A DNA stretch of 64,000 nt, taken from positions 22,543 through 86,542 of the forward strand of contig JAAFIC010000004.1 in the NCBI GenBank assembly GCA_013298565.1, given 5' to 3'. Each line of letters begins with the position of its first letter. Position 1 is the stretch's first letter. Position numbers and translations under genes: made by a program. Positions 27,319 through 40,020 of this stretch are shown one piece after another. The notes below the pieces were generated by a model. That model had not been told where the DNA came from, ran no database searches, and saw only the letters and a program-made list of their open reading frames with translations. This stretch comes from Alphaproteobacteria bacterium. Its GTDB lineage: Bacteria; Pseudomonadota; Alphaproteobacteria; Elsterales; Elsteraceae.

Positions 27319-27807
27319 ATGGCTGATATGCTACGACGCCCAGGTTTGAACCGTGGGCAGAAGAAAAAAAACTCCCCTGGGCCGCTTCTCGCCTGGATTG
27401 TTGTACCCGTACTGATGGTGTTTGCCTGGAAAGTTGCCATTCTGGTAATATTGGGTATGTTGCCAACACTGGTAGCGCTGGTTATCGACCGCCGCCCAGA
27501 AAAATATGCGGCCTATTGCGTTGGCGGGTTTAATCTCTGCGGACTAGTGCCGTGGGTCGTGAAACTGTTTGTCGATGGGCAAACCGGTATCGCCCTGCAA
27601 CACATCATGATCAACCCCTTCTCTTGGTTGGTGATTTACGGCGCGGCGGCGATTGGCTGGTTGGTGTTTTCCTGGACACCGGAATTGGTGTTGCGGATGA
27701 CCGCGTTCCGCGACCGCCAAGAAATCGTCTCGCTGCAAAAGCGCCAGGAAACTTTGGTGGAAGAGTGGGGGCCGGATATTATCCCGCCGCGCGCTGAAGA
27801 GTTTTAG
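27319..27807 (+). CDS. Small membrane protein paired with the pseudokinase
   Basis: 162 residues, starting 12 bp after the pseudokinase stop, with AGGGGG upstream. The N-terminus is basic (MADMLRRPGLNRGQKKKN). Three to four hydrophobic segments follow (LLAWIVVPVLMVFAWKVAIL, AAYCVGGFNLCGLVPWVV and SWLVIYGAAAIGWLVFSWTP), and the C-terminus is a charged cytoplasmic tail (QEIVSLQKRQETLVEEWGPD). The pairing suggests a complex. I do not recognise the family. Confidence 0.75.
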   Translation: MADMLRRPGLNRGQKKKNSPGPLLAWIVVPVLMVFAWKVAILVILGMLPTLVALVIDRRPEKYAAYCVGGFNLCGLVPWVVKLFVDGQTGIALQHIMINPFSWLVIYGAAAIGWLVFSWTPELVLRMTAFRDRQEIVSLQKRQETLVEEWGPDIIPPRAEEF

Positions 27808-27950
27808 AACTGCGTGCGTTAAATCGGACGTGGCTTTAGGGGCCGCCATTGCGGCGGGGGCCAAGGGCGCGGATGCGCCCCCCCCCCCCCCCCGGCGAGT
27901 GAAAAAAATAGCCGATAGCATGGTGCGCCTAACTTAACGCACAATTCTAT
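27804..27950. repeat. Dispersed repeat, copy B, with inverted ends
   Basis: GTGCGTTAA (27814-27822) and TTAACGCAC (27934-27942) are perfect inverted arms, extended imperfectly to TAGAAC/AATTCTA. Inside is the ~70-bp sequence shared with 20204-20274, plus a 16-C run. The left end includes the stop codon of the upstream gene. It resembles a small palindromic mobile element. Confidence 0.7.
27878..27893 (+). repeat. Homopolymer run of 16 C
   Basis: Copy A of the same repeat has GCGCCCGCCCGGCGAG where this copy has GCG, 16 C, then GGCGAG. Such runs slip easily, so the length may vary between cells or be a sequencing error. It is intergenic and upstream of a terminator. Confidence 0.85.
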
Positions 27951-27969
27951 AAGCGCGTCCCTGATGCTG

Positions 27970-28006
27970 AAAAACCCCGCCCGACACTTGGCCCGGCGGG
28001 GTTTTT
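27970..28006 (+). terminator. Intrinsic terminator, probably bidirectional
   Basis: AAAAACCCCGCC and GGCGGGGTTTTT form perfect 12-bp arms with a 13-nt loop and a T5 end. It closes the pseudokinase operon and insulates the EamA gene that starts 20 bp later. Confidence 0.9.
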
Positions 28007-28026
28007 ACTGAGAAAGGGAATTCCCG

Positions 28027-28878
28027 ATGCCGCGTAGTACCGACCTGATGCTGACTGCTCTCGCTCCGGCTATTTGGGGCAGCACTTATATTGTAACGAC
28101 GCAGTTGCTACCGCCCGATCACCCGCTATGGGTATCGCTGTTGCGCGCATTACCAGCGGGATTGCTGCTGCTGTTGATCGTTCGGCAGTTCCCGCAGGGG
28201 CACTGGTGGGGGCGCGTTTTCATTCTCGGCGCGCTAAATTTTTCGATTTTTTGGGCGCTGCTCTTTGTCAGCGCTTATCGGCTGCCGGGCGGCGTGGCGG
28301 CGACGGTGGGGGCGGTGCAGCCGTTGATCGTGCTGGGGCTGGAACGGCTGTTCTTCAAAACGCCAGTACGGCGCATCTCGATTGTCATTGGCCTCGTCGG
28401 CATTACCGGGGTGGCCCTATTGGTGCTAACACCTCAAGCGGCGCTCGATCCGATTGGCGTTGCCGCAGGCTTAGGCGGGGCGCTGTCGATGGCGGCGGGC
28501 ACCGTCTTCACGCGCTACTGGCGACCGCCCGTCTCCGCCCTCACGTTTACAGCCTGGCAACTGACCGCAGGCGGGTTGCTGTTGGTGCCCGTGGCGCTGA
28601 TCTTCGAGCCGAGCCTGCCAATGCCGACGGCGGAAAACATCCTCGGCTTCGCCTACCTCGGCCTCATTGGTGCGGCGCTCACTTATCTTCTTTGGTTCCG
28701 GGGGATCGCGAAGCTGAAACCCGCCATTGTCGCGCCCTTGGGTTTCTTAAGCCCGTTGATGGCGGTGCTATTGGGCTGGAGCGTGCTCGACCAAACGCTC
28801 ACCCCGGCGCAACTGGCCGGGGTGGCGGTGGTTTTGGGCAGTGTTTGGCTCAATCAACGCGCCAGCCTGAAGAGCTAA
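28027..28878 (+). CDS. EamA/DMT-family exporter
   Basis: 283 residues with ten predicted transmembrane helices in two EamA repeats. The first repeat has [20 protein letters not shown] and [20 protein letters not shown]; the second has [20 protein letters not shown]. The pattern is that of the RhtA/PecM-type branch, which exports amino acids or other metabolites, but the substrate cannot be inferred. AAAGGGAA precedes the start. The stop overlaps that of the convergent fumC by 4 bp. Confidence 0.88.
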   Translation: MPRSTDLMLTALAPAIWGSTYIVTTQLLPPDHPLWVSLLRALPAGLLLLLIVRQFPQGHWWGRVFILGALNFSIFWALLFVSAYRLPGGVAATVGAVQPLIVLGLERLFFKTPVRRISIVIGLVGITGVALLVLTPQAALDPIGVAAGLGGALSMAAGTVFTRYWRPPVSALTFTAWQLTAGGLLLVPVALIFEPSLPMPTAENILGFAYLGLIGAALTYLLWFRGIAKLKPAIVAPLGFLSPLMAVLLGWSVLDQTLTPAQLAGVAVVLGSVWLNQRASLKS

Positions 28879-30272
28879 CCCAGGGGGTCAGGCGCGATCA
28901 TTTTTTCCGGGCGGACCAGCGCATCGAACTCCGCCTCGGTCACATAGCCGCCGCCTACCGCCTCTTGCCGCAAAGTAGTGCCGTTGTGATGGGCGGTTTT
29001 AGCGATTTTGGCGGCATTATCATAACCAACCTTCGGCGCAAGCGCGGTGACGAGCATTAACGACCGCTCCAGCGCCGCTTGAATATTCTCCGTGCGCGGC
29101 GTAATCCCCACGACGCAATGATCGGTGAAGGAGCGCGCGGCATCGCCCAGCAACTGCACCGACTGAAGAAAATTATACGCCATGACCGGGTTATAGACGT
29201 TTAGCTCAAAATGCCCCTGGCTGCCGGCGAACGTGAGCGTCGCCTGATTGCCGAAGACTTGGCAGCAGACCATCGTCAAGGCTTCGCACTGCGTGGGGTT
29301 AACCTTACCGGGCATGATGGAGGAGCCGGGTTCATTCTCCGGCAGGGCCAATTCCCCAAGGCCAGAGCGCGGACCGGAGCCGAGGAAGCGAATATCATTA
29401 GCGATTTTGAACAGGCTCGCCGCTACTGTATTAAGCGCGCCGTGGCTCATGACCAGCGCGTCATGGGCGGCCAGCGCCTCGAATTTATTCGGGGCCGTGG
29501 TGAAAGGTAGGCCCGTCAGCGTCGCAATCCGCGCGGCCACCCCCTCGGCAAACCCCACCGGCGCATTCAACCCGGTTCCGACGGCTGTGCCGCCTTGGGC
29601 CAATTGCATCAACAGTGGTAGGGTTTGTTCGATGCGGAAAATGCCGTTTTCCACCTGTTGAGCATACCCGGAGAACTCTTGCCCCAAGGTCAGCGGCGTC
29701 GCGTCTTGCGTGTGCGTGCGGCCAATCTTGATGATCTGCGCCCAGGCTTCTGCCTTGGCCGCTAGGGCCGAATGTAGGTGCCGCAGCGCTGGGATCAAGT
29801 GATGGATCACCTGCACTGCCGCTGCAACGTGCATCGCCGTTGGGTAAGTGTCGTTGGAAGATTGGCTCATATTGACGTGATCGTTCGGATGTACCGGCTT
29901 TTTCGATCCCATCACCCCGCCCAAAGTTTCAATCGCCCGGTTCGAGATCACCTCGTTGGCGTTCATATTGGTTTGGGTGCCGGAGCCAGTTTGCCAGACA
30001 ACGAGCGGGAAATGCCGATCCAGCTTCCCCTCGATCACCTCTTGAGCCGCCGCCACAATTGCGTCCTTCACGCCGCTATCGAGCTTGCCTAAAGCGTGAT
30101 TGGTTTCGGCGGCGGCGCGTTTGATGACGCCGAGCGCCCTGATTACCGGCATCGGCTGGGTTTCCCAACCAATCTTGAAATTCCCGATGGACCGTTGCGA
30201 CTGCGCGCCCCAATAGACCGAGGCATCGACCTCGATGGGGCCAAAACTGTCGGTTTCAATTCGAGTGATCAT
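28875..30272 (-). CDS. fumC: Class II fumarate hydratase FumC
   Basis: 465 residues. Iron-independent fumarase that interconverts fumarate and malate as a homotetramer. The signature loop [20 protein letters not shown], substrate-binding [34 protein letters not shown] and [14 protein letters not shown] are all intact. It lies 73 bp downstream of the methylmalonyl-CoA mutase gene on the same strand. That links propionyl-CoA carbon, which enters as succinyl-CoA, with the TCA step after succinate. It could be read through from mcm or use its own promoter. Confidence 0.97.
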   Translation of the reverse strand: MITRIETDSFGPIEVDASVYWGAQSQRSIGNFKIGWETQPMPVIRALGVIKRAAAETNHALGKLDSGVKDAIVAAAQEVIEGKLDRHFPLVVWQTGSGTQTNMNANEVISNRAIETLGGVMGSKKPVHPNDHVNMSQSSNDTYPTAMHVAAAVQVIHHLIPALRHLHSALAAKAEAWAQIIKIGRTHTQDATPLTLGQEFSGYAQQVENGIFRIEQTLPLLMQLAQGGTAVGTGLNAPVGFAEGVAARIATLTGLPFTTAPNKFEALAAHDALVMSHGALNTVAASLFKIANDIRFLGSGPRSGLGELALPENEPGSSIMPGKVNPTQCEALTMVCCQVFGNQATLTFAGSQGHFELNVYNPVMAYNFLQSVQLLGDAARSFTDHCVVGITPRTENIQAALERSLMLVTALAPKVGYDNAAKIAKTAHHNGTTLRQEAVGGGYVTEAEFDALVRPEKMIAPDPLG

Positions 30273-30308
30273 AAGCGTGAGCCTTCCCCAAAACTAACTG
30301 CCGCTAAA

Positions 30309-30321
30309 AGGCACAGTGCCT
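30309..30321. promoter_or_regulatory. Short palindrome upstream of fumC
   Basis: AGGCAC-A-GTGCCT, 13 bp and perfectly symmetric, between the mcm stop and the fumC start. It is a possible operator; the short loop argues against a terminator. Confidence 0.3.
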
Positions 30322-30345
30322 AAGCCTCCGTCAAGCACGAGACTG

Positions 30346-32487
30346 CTACATATTGCGCGGCTTCCTCGCGATCAGATCGAGCACCACTTGCGCCGCATCC
30401 AGCACGTTGGTGCCGGGGCCAAAAACCGCCGACACCCCAGCATCGAGCAAAAACTGATAATCCTGGCGCGGAATAACCCCGCCGCAGATCACGACAATAT
30501 CGCCGCCGCCCTTGGCCTTCAGTTGCTCAATCAACTGCGGCAGCAGCGTTTTATGCCCGGCAGCGAGCGAGGAGACGCCGATAGCGTGGACGTTCTGAGC
30601 GAGGGCCAGAGCGGCGGCCTCTTCCGGTGTTTGAAATAACGGCCCCATCACCACATCAAAGCCAATATCGGTAAAGCCGGAGGCGATGACCTTCGCTCCC
30701 CGGTCGTGCCCATCTTGGCCGAGTTTTGCCACCATCAGCTTCGGGCGACGGTTGATTTCCTGAGCGAAACTCTCCAGCCGCTCCACCAGCACGGTCATTT
30801 CCGGATCGCCCTCGTAGGCTTTTCCGTAGATGTTCGTGACCACCTGGGGCGTCGCCGAATGAGTGCCGAAGACCGCGCGCATCGCGTCTGAAATTTCCCC
30901 AACCGTGGCGCGGGCGCGGGCGGCTTCAACGGCGGCAGCGAGCAAGTTTCCCTCGCCCGTGCGCGCGATGCTTTCGAGCGCGGCTAGCGTTTCCGCCACT
31001 TGCCTTGCGTTGCGGCGGCGCTTGGTGTCTTCAATTCGCTTTACCTGGGCGATACGAACGGCGGTGTTATCAATTTCAAGAATATCAATGGGCTGCTCGT
31101 TCTCCAGCCGGTATTTGTTGACGCCAACGATCACCTCGTCGCCCTTATCGACTGCCGCCTGACGGCGGGTTGCCGCTTCTTCAATCAAGCGCTTGGGCAG
31201 ACCATCGTTCACGGCTTGCGTCATGCCGCCCATCGCCTCGATTTCTTCGATCAAGGCCCAGGCTTTTGCCGCAAGCTCGTTGGTGAGCGATTCGACGTAG
31301 TACGACCCCGCCAGCGGATCGACCACGTTGGTTACGCCGGTCTCATGCTGAAGAATAAGCTGCGTGTTGCGGGCGATCCGCGCCGAAAACTCGGTAGGCA
31401 GCGCAATCGCTTCGTCGAAAGAATTGGTGTGCAGCGATTGGGTTCCGCCCAACACCGCCGCCAGCGCCTCATAGGCCGTGCGAACGATGTTGTTATACGG
31501 GTCTTGCTCCTGCAACGACACGCCGGAGGTTTGACAGTGCGTGCGGAGCATGAGGGAGGAGGCTTTTTTCGGCGCGAACTCTGCCATAATCCGCGACCAC
31601 AGCAGGCGGGCCGCCCGCAGCTTGGCAGCCTCCATGAAAATATTCATGCCGATAGCGAAGAAGAACGATAAGCGCCCGGCGAACTCATCGACAGTCAGGC
31701 CCTTGGCCAGCGCTGCCCGCACATACTCCCGCCCATCGGCAAGCGTGAAGGCAAGCTCTTGCATCAGGGTCGCCCCGGCTTCTTGCATATGGTAGCCGGA
31801 AATGGAAATCGAGTTGAAGCGCGGCATTTCTTTGGCGGTGAACTCGATAATATCGGCAATAATCCGCATGGAAGGTTCGGGCGGATAGATATAGGTATTG
31901 CGAACCATGAATTCCTTCAGAATATCATTCTGAATGGTCCCGGAAAGCTCGGCACGCGGCACGCCCTGTTCTTCCCCCGCGACAATAAAACTCGCCAGAA
32001 TCGGGATGACCGCGCCGTTCATCGTCATTGATACGGACATATCTTGCAGCGGAATGCCATCGAAGAGGATTTTCATATCCTCGACTGAATCAATAGCCAC
32101 GCCTGCCTTGCCCACATCGCCTTCCACACGCGGATGATCGGAATCATAGCCGCGATGGGTCGCGAGATCGAACGCGACCGACAGGCCCTTTTGCCCTGCC
32201 GCTAGATTCTTGCGGTAGAAAGCGTTGGATTCTTCCGCTGTCGAAAACCCGGCATACTGCCGGATTGTCCAGGGACGGCCTGCGTACATCGTGGCGCGCG
32301 GGCCACGCAAGAACGGCGCGAACCCCGGCAATCCATCGAGATGGTCAATCCCGGCCAGATCGTCCTTCGTGTAGAGCGGCTTAACGTCGATACCTTCCGG
32401 TGTGTGCCAGATGAGAGTGTGCGGCGAAACCTTTAGCTCTTTTTCAGCGAGCCTTTCCCAATCCTGCACGGTCTTTTTCCCGGTCAT
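30346..32487 (-). CDS. mcm: Methylmalonyl-CoA mutase, single-chain
   Basis: 713 residues. An AdoCbl-dependent enzyme converting methylmalonyl-CoA to succinyl-CoA. The N-terminal TIM barrel shows [26 protein letters not shown] in two adjacent motifs, [10 protein letters not shown], and [20 protein letters not shown]. The C-terminal B12-binding domain carries the DxHxxG motif in [16 protein letters not shown] (base-off cobalamin His) and [20 protein letters not shown] precedes the start. The gene follows pccA, so the propionyl-CoA pathway is contiguous; epimerase and MeaB chaperone genes are not in the window. Its cofactor demand matches the B12 uptake operon 10 kb away. Confidence 0.97.
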   Translation of the reverse strand: MTGKKTVQDWERLAEKELKVSPHTLIWHTPEGIDVKPLYTKDDLAGIDHLDGLPGFAPFLRGPRATMYAGRPWTIRQYAGFSTAEESNAFYRKNLAAGQKGLSVAFDLATHRGYDSDHPRVEGDVGKAGVAIDSVEDMKILFDGIPLQDMSVSMTMNGAVIPILASFIVAGEEQGVPRAELSGTIQNDILKEFMVRNTYIYPPEPSMRIIADIIEFTAKEMPRFNSISISGYHMQEAGATLMQELAFTLADGREYVRAALAKGLTVDEFAGRLSFFFAIGMNIFMEAAKLRAARLLWSRIMAEFAPKKASSLMLRTHCQTSGVSLQEQDPYNNIVRTAYEALAAVLGGTQSLHTNSFDEAIALPTEFSARIARNTQLILQHETGVTNVVDPLAGSYYVESLTNELAAKAWALIEEIEAMGGMTQAVNDGLPKRLIEEAATRRQAAVDKGDEVIVGVNKYRLENEQPIDILEIDNTAVRIAQVKRIEDTKRRRNARQVAETLAALESIARTGEGNLLAAAVEAARARATVGEISDAMRAVFGTHSATPQVVTNIYGKAYEGDPEMTVLVERLESFAQEINRRPKLMVAKLGQDGHDRGAKVIASGFTDIGFDVVMGPLFQTPEEAAALALAQNVHAIGVSSLAAGHKTLLPQLIEQLKAKGGGDIVVICGGVIPRQDYQFLLDAGVSAVFGPGTNVLDAAQVVLDLIARKPRNM

Positions 32488-32514
32488 CGCTTGCCCCCTA
32501 AAAAAAACCTGCGC

Positions 32515-34521
32515 CTATTCAAATTCCAAAATGAGTTCATCAACGGCAAGGCTTTCGCCCACGGCCACCGCGATGCGCTTCACTACGCCCGTGCGTTCGG
32601 AACGCAGGATATTTTCCATCTTCATCGCTTCGACCGAGGCCAACGCCTGCCCCGCTTCCACCGCTTCACCCACGGTAACGGTGATCGCCGTTATCACGCC
32701 GGGCATCGGGCAGAGCAGCATTTTAGAGGTGTCGGGTGGCCGTTTCACCGGCATCAGCGCGGCCAACTCGGCACTGCGTGGGCTGCGAACGCGCGCCACC
32801 AAATCAATGCCGCGCAACCGGAGGCGCACGCCGTTGCCCGGCACTGGATCGACCTTCACGCCAAGGGGAATGCCCTCGACCGTAAACCGCGCGTGGCTCC
32901 GCCCCGGCAGCCAATCGGTTTGAACAGACAAGGTTTGCGCCCCATCGAGGGTGACTAAAGCCGCCTCCTGGCGCGGCTCGAACTGGGCCGAGAATCGCTG
33001 CTCGCCCAAGCTCACCACCCAGGACCGGCCCACCACGCGGCGATGGTTAGGGAGTGCGCCGGAAATATCCGCCGCCCGCTCCTGCACTGCTTGGTGAAGG
33101 ACCGTAGCAATCGCGGCCAGCGCGCGCGCTTCGGTTTGGTTCGGCGTAACGCCCTTAAAACCTTCGGGAAATTCTTCGGCAATGAACCCCGTCGTCAGCC
33201 GCCCGGCTTGGAAGCGCTCATGCCGCATCACTGCCGACAGGAACGGCAGATTATGGCCGATACCTTCAACCTCGAAGTTATCGAGCGCCACCGACATGGC
33301 CGCAATTGCCGCCAGTCGATCCGGCCCCCAAGTGCAGAGTTTGGCGAGCATCGGATCGTAATATATCGAAATCTCACCGCCCTCGAACACGCCCGTATCG
33401 TTCCGCACAATGGTGCCATCGGGCTGCGGGCCTTCGACCGGGGGGCGATAGCGCGTGAGCCGTCCGATAGAGGGCAGGAAATTGCGGTAGGGGTCTTCGG
33501 CATAGAGGCGGCTTTCCATTGCCCAGCCGTTAAGCCTGACATCTGCTTGCCCGAAGCTGAGTTTTTCGCCCGAAGCAACGCGGATCATCTGTTCGACAAG
33601 ATCAATGCCGGTAATGAGTTCCGTTACCGGATGCTCCACCTGCAACCGCGTGTTCATCTCCAGAAAATAGAAATTGCGGTCGGCATCGACGATGAACTCC
33701 ACCGTGCCTGCCGAAAAATAACCAACGGCTTGGGAGAGCGCCACCGCCTGTTCGCCCATCGCCTTGCGCGTCGCAGCATCCAGAAACGGCGACGGCGCCT
33801 CTTCGATCACCTTCTGATTGCGGCGCTGAATGGAGCATTCGCGCTCGCCCAAATACAGCAAAGTGCCGTGCTGATCGCCCAACACCTGAATTTCGATATG
33901 ACGGGGGTCGGTCACGAATTTTTCAATGAAAATCCGGTCGTCGCCAAAAGATGCGCGGGCTTCGTTTTTCGAGGATTGAAAGCCTTCCCGCGCCTCGGCA
34001 TCATTCCAAGCAATCCGCATTCCCTTGCCGCCACCGCCCGCCGACGCCTTAATCATCACCGGATAGCCGATGCTTTGGGAAATCCGCACCGCTTCGTCGG
34101 CATCGGCAATCAGGCCCATATGGCCGGGAACAGTGGAAACCCCCGCTTCCGCTGCCAGCTTCTTCGAGGTGATCTTATCGCCCATCGCCTGCACTGCGCG
34201 CACGGGCGGGCCGATGAAGATAATCCCTTCTTTCTGCAAGGCTTCGGCGAACAGCGGATTTTCCGACAGAAACCCGTAACCGGGATGCACCGCATCGGCC
34301 CCCGTCTGTCGGATTGCCGCCAAAATGTTCTCGATCACGATATAAGATTGGTTCGATGGCGCCGGGCCAATATGCACCGCTTCGTCAGCCTCCCGCACGT
34401 GCATTGCGTCGCGGTCGACGTCTGAATAGACCGCGACCGTGGCAATCCCCAGTTTCTTGGCCGTGCGGATCACGCGGCAGGCGATTTCGCCGCGATTGGC
34501 GATTAGAATTTTCTTGAACAT
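32515..34521 (-). CDS. pccA: Propionyl-CoA carboxylase alpha subunit (biotin carboxylase + BCCP)
   Basis: 668 residues. Biotin carboxylase domain from residue 1 (MFKKILIANRGEIACRVIRT), ATP-grasp loop SAGGGGKGMRIAW, EMNTRLQVEHPVTE, then a linker domain and a C-terminal biotinyl domain with VEAMKMEN, biotin on Lys634. ATG at 34521 fits the invariant N-terminus; the in-frame extension to 34704 is inside pccB and is not coding. It starts 19 bp after pccB. With PccB it carboxylates propionyl-CoA to methylmalonyl-CoA. Confidence 0.95.
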   Translation of the reverse strand: MFKKILIANRGEIACRVIRTAKKLGIATVAVYSDVDRDAMHVREADEAVHIGPAPSNQSYIVIENILAAIRQTGADAVHPGYGFLSENPLFAEALQKEGIIFIGPPVRAVQAMGDKITSKKLAAEAGVSTVPGHMGLIADADEAVRISQSIGYPVMIKASAGGGGKGMRIAWNDAEAREGFQSSKNEARASFGDDRIFIEKFVTDPRHIEIQVLGDQHGTLLYLGERECSIQRRNQKVIEEAPSPFLDAATRKAMGEQAVALSQAVGYFSAGTVEFIVDADRNFYFLEMNTRLQVEHPVTELITGIDLVEQMIRVASGEKLSFGQADVRLNGWAMESRLYAEDPYRNFLPSIGRLTRYRPPVEGPQPDGTIVRNDTGVFEGGEISIYYDPMLAKLCTWGPDRLAAIAAMSVALDNFEVEGIGHNLPFLSAVMRHERFQAGRLTTGFIAEEFPEGFKGVTPNQTEARALAAIATVLHQAVQERAADISGALPNHRRVVGRSWVVSLGEQRFSAQFEPRQEAALVTLDGAQTLSVQTDWLPGRSHARFTVEGIPLGVKVDPVPGNGVRLRLRGIDLVARVRSPRSAELAALMPVKRPPDTSKMLLCPMPGVITAITVTVGEAVEAGQALASVEAMKMENILRSERTGVVKRIAVAVGESLAVDELILEFE

Positions 34522-34540
34522 CGCGCTGCCAGACTTTGAG

Positions 34541-36073
34541 TTATAGGGGAATCGTATCGTGTTTGCGCCAGCGCCGCTCGACACTCTTGTTCCGCAAGGA
34601 CGCGAAGGCGCGGGCAATGCGGCGGCGCGAGGAATGAGGCATAATAACTTCATCAATAAAGCCGCGTTCTGCTGCCACGAACGGGTTCGCGAACCGCGCT
34701 TCATAGTCCCGAGTACGCGCCGCGATTTTCTCTGGGTCGCCTAACTCGGCGCGGTAGAGAATTTCCGTTGCGCCTTTCGCGCCCATCACCGCGATTTCCG
34801 CCGTTGGCCACGCGTAATTGATGTCGGCCCCAATATGTTTGGAGGCCATAACGTCATAGGCCCCGCCATACGCCTTGCGGGTAATCAGCGTTACCATTGG
34901 CACGGTGGCTTCTGAATAGGCAAACAGCAGTTTTGCGCCGTGCTTAATCACCCCGCCATATTCCTGCGCGGTACCCGGCAGGAACCCCGGCACGTCCACC
35001 AGCGTCAGAATGGGGATAGAATAAGCATCGCAGAAGCGCACGAAACGCGCGGCTTTGCGGGACGAGTCAATATCCAAACACCCTGCCAGCACCATCGGCT
35101 GATTGGCGACCACGCCGACCGTAGAGCCTTCCAGGCGCAGGAAACCGATAAGGATATTCTTGGCAAAATCCTGCTGAATTTCAAAGAAATCGCCCTCGTC
35201 GGCCAGCGCGAGGATAAGTTCCTTCATATCGTAAGGCTTGTTGGAGCTATCGGGAATCAGCGTATCCAGCCGCGCTTCCAGGCGCTTGGGATCGTCATGA
35301 AACGGGCGGACGGGCGGCTTTTCGCGGTTGTTCAGCGGCAGAAAATCGAACAACCGCCGCACTTCCTCAAGGGCGATTATGTCATTCTCAAACGCGCCAT
35401 CGGCCACCGAAGATTTGCGCGTGTGCGTGCTGGCACCGCCCAGTTCTTCTGCCGTCACGATTTCGTTGGTAACGGTCTTCACCACGTCCGGCCCGGTGAC
35501 GAACATGTAGGATGAATCGCGGACCATGAAAATAAAATCGGTCATCGCGGGGGAGTAAACCGCCCCGCCCGCACACGGCCCCATAATCACCGATATTTGC
35601 GGAATAATCCCGGAGGCATCGACATTGCGGCGAAACACTTCGGCATAGCCCGCCAGCGACGCCACACCCTCTTGGATACGCGCGCCGCCAGAATCGTTCA
35701 GCCCGATAATCGGCGCACCGTTCCGCAAGGCCATATCGGTGATTTTGCAAATTTTCTCGGCGTGGGTTTCCGATAAGGAGCCGCCCAACACCGTAAAATC
35801 TTGGCTGAAAACATAAACCTGCCGACCGTTGATCGTCCCCCAGCCGGTCACAACCCCATCGCCTGCGACCTTTTGGGAGGCCATGCCGAAGTCGGTCGCC
35901 CGGTGGGTTACATACATGTCGTATTCTTCAAACGAGCCTTCATCGAGCAGCACGTCCAGCCGCTCCCGCGCCGTCAGTTTCCCCTTGGCGTGCTGCGCCT
36001 CGATGCGGCGCGCACCGCCCCCTGCCCGCGCTTCGGCCCGTCGTGCTTCCAACTGCTCTAGGACCGCGCGCAT
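34541..36073 (-). CDS. pccB: Propionyl-CoA carboxylase beta subunit (carboxyltransferase)
   Basis: 510 residues, the usual length. Carboxyltransferase domain motifs are [60 protein letters not shown] and, in the second half, [20 protein letters not shown] and [20 protein letters not shown]. It is the first gene of pccB-pccA-mcm. Asp in the biotin/acyl pocket region favours propionyl- over acetyl-CoA in this family, but I cannot separate these firmly by eye. The context with mcm supports propionyl-CoA. Confidence 0.95.
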   Translation of the reverse strand: MRAVLEQLEARRAEARAGGGARRIEAQHAKGKLTARERLDVLLDEGSFEEYDMYVTHRATDFGMASQKVAGDGVVTGWGTINGRQVYVFSQDFTVLGGSLSETHAEKICKITDMALRNGAPIIGLNDSGGARIQEGVASLAGYAEVFRRNVDASGIIPQISVIMGPCAGGAVYSPAMTDFIFMVRDSSYMFVTGPDVVKTVTNEIVTAEELGGASTHTRKSSVADGAFENDIIALEEVRRLFDFLPLNNREKPPVRPFHDDPKRLEARLDTLIPDSSNKPYDMKELILALADEGDFFEIQQDFAKNILIGFLRLEGSTVGVVANQPMVLAGCLDIDSSRKAARFVRFCDAYSIPILTLVDVPGFLPGTAQEYGGVIKHGAKLLFAYSEATVPMVTLITRKAYGGAYDVMASKHIGADINYAWPTAEIAVMGAKGATEILYRAELGDPEKIAARTRDYEARFANPFVAAERGFIDEVIMPHSSRRRIARAFASLRNKSVERRWRKHDTIPL

Positions 36074-36182
36074 GGTCTGTCTCTCCCTAAACTCGGGCCG
36101 GTTACAAACGTCCGTCCTCTCCCAATTCGAGTAGGCGAAAAGCGCGGCAAAGGAAAGGCTTGATTCTGCGTGAATCCAGCCC

Positions 36183-37265
36183 TTACGCGCTTTTCCGTTC
36201 TACCAGCAGATGCCCGGTATCGACGATGCGGTCAGCCCCCGGCGGTCGGTTTCCCTTCGTGCAGGCTTTGATAAGGCGGGCAACTTCGCGGCCAATCAAG
36301 TCGCCAGAGGGGCGGATCGTGGTCAGCGGCGGGTTGCTGGTGGAACTAAAGCTGAGGTCGCCGAAGCCCATAACGGCCAGATCGCCCGGTACGGCAATCC
36401 CCCGGCGCTGGCACTCGAACAACACCCCGAGGGCGACGAGATCGTTGGAGCACGCGACGGCTTGCAGTTTGGGTAAGCTGGCTTGAACACGCCCAAGCAA
36501 TTGCGCCCCGGCTTCGGCAGTAGCGGGGGCTGGGTGATTGAGAATCTGAGGTTCGGGCAGACCCAAGCGCAAGGCTTCGACCGCAAACCCTTCGGCACGG
36601 GTGGCGGCCCGGCTATCTTGCAACAGGCGCGCACCGAGAAAAGCCAACTGAGTAAAGCCTTGTTGGGCAAAATGTCGCGCCGCCGTAGCACCAACGGCAG
36701 TATGGCAGAAGCCAACGGCCATATCGATGGGGGCTTGCGCCCCCAACTCCCACATCTCCACTACCGGCACGCTGGCGCTGGCCAACAAGTGGCGCGCGGC
36801 CTTGCTGTGACGAAGACCGGTGAGCACAATCGCGGCGGGCGCCCACGCGAGAGCCGTGCGGATCAGCGCTTCCTCGTCCTCTTCCGAGTATTCCGAGTGA
36901 CCGAGCATGACCTGAAGCCCTTCGGCGGCAAGCTCGGTTTGCAGAGTCGCGACCGTTTCGGCAAAAAACGCATTGCGGATCGACGGCACAATAACGCTGA
37001 CCACGCGGCTGCCAGCAGCAGCAAGCCCACCCGCAACCAAATTGGGCACATAGCCCAACGCCTCAATCGCCTGCGCTATTTCCTGCCCCGCCATCGGCGA
37101 AACCGCTTCAGGCCGCCGTAGATAGAGGGAAACCGTGGAGGACGACACGCCCGCCCGCTTCGCCACATCCATCATCGTGACGCGCTGCATTTTACGGCGC
37201 TGTCGGCGCACGTGCCCCTCTGAACTCGGTTCGATAAAGTCGGATTTAATAGCGCTACCATTCAT
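36183..37265 (-). CDS. LacI-family transcriptional regulator of the sulfoquinovose-type operon
   Basis: About 360 residues from ATG at 37265. The LacI helix-turn-helix and hinge are [20 protein letters not shown], followed by a sugar-binding periplasmic-protein-like domain ([20 protein letters not shown], then [28 protein letters not shown]). The start is uncertain: ATG at 37190 (MQRVTMMDV) gives the common 335-residue length. The gene is divergent from the ABC importer/catabolic operon, the usual place for its local regulator. Two inverted copies of GTAGCGCTATT flank the start region and are likely operators. Effector unknown; a sulfoquinovose-related sugar is inferred. Confidence 0.9.
   Translation of the reverse strand: MNGSAIKSDFIEPSSEGHVRRQRRKMQRVTMMDVAKRAGVSSSTVSLYLRRPEAVSPMAGQEIAQAIEALGYVPNLVAGGLAAAGSRVVSVIVPSIRNAFFAETVATLQTELAAEGLQVMLGHSEYSEEDEEALIRTALAWAPAAIVLTGLRHSKAARHLLASASVPVVEMWELGAQAPIDMAVGFCHTAVGATAARHFAQQGFTQLAFLGARLLQDSRAATRAEGFAVEALRLGLPEPQILNHPAPATAEAGAQLLGRVQASLPKLQAVACSNDLVALGVLFECQRRGIAVPGDLAVMGFGDLSFSSTSNPPLTTIRPSGDLIGREVARLIKACTKGNRPPGADRIVDTGHLLVERKSA
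37248..37258 (-). promoter_or_regulatory. Candidate LacI-family operator, site 1
   Basis: On the minus strand GTAGCGCTATT, preceded by TGAATG. The core AGCGCT fits the family consensus AnCGnT. It falls inside the first codons of the regulator gene if the start is 37265, or in its leader if the start is 37190. Confidence 0.5.
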
Positions 37266-37414
37266 GATGGATTGATCTTTGTTGGTTTCGGTTAAGCCGT
37301 CAAGGGACGGTATGGGAAATTTATAAGAGTTTTTAACACAATGATTTTTAGTGCGTTGCCGCAAAATTAAAGACAACGGACTCGCCAAAAATTAATCAAG
37401 GGGGCTTGCGAGTC

Positions 37415-37439
37415 TGAAATCGTAGCGCTATTATTTTCA
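37415..37439 (+). promoter_or_regulatory. Candidate LacI-family operator, site 2
   Basis: TGAAATC-GTAGCGCTATT-ATTTTCA has the same 11-bp core as site 1, in the opposite orientation, within near-symmetric TGAAA/TTTCA flanks. It is ~45 bp upstream of the importer ATPase gene; the two sites are ~174 bp apart, which would allow looping. Confidence 0.55.
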
Positions 37440-37482
37440 AAAGTAGATAAGCCGGGCAAGATCGGCGATAAAGGGGGCGGTG

Positions 37483-39932
<2,450 letters not shown>

Positions 39933-39960
39933 TCCGGTAAGGGCCTAGCCCTCCTGACCT

Positions 39961-39991
39961 CCCCCGCTCTTTTCAAAGGGCGGGGGCTTTT
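39961..39991 (+). terminator. Strong intrinsic terminator/attenuator behind the binding-protein gene
   Basis: CCCCCGCTCTTT pairs with AAAGGGCGGGGG (one G-T pair) and is followed by CTTTT. The permease genes follow after 30 bp, so some read-through is required or they have their own promoter. Confidence 0.8.
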
Positions 39992-40020
39992 CCCCGAAGC
40001 TCCTACCGTGCGAGCCGCCC

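Noticed and set aside
33043..34425. A 460-codon plus-strand frame opposite pccA
   Set aside because: An antisense shadow caused by GC-rich codon structure; pccA has clear domain motifs along this whole stretch.
36480..37121. Long plus-strand frames opposite the LacI-type regulator
   Set aside because: Antisense shadows with no motif; the regulator's ligand-binding domain explains the region.
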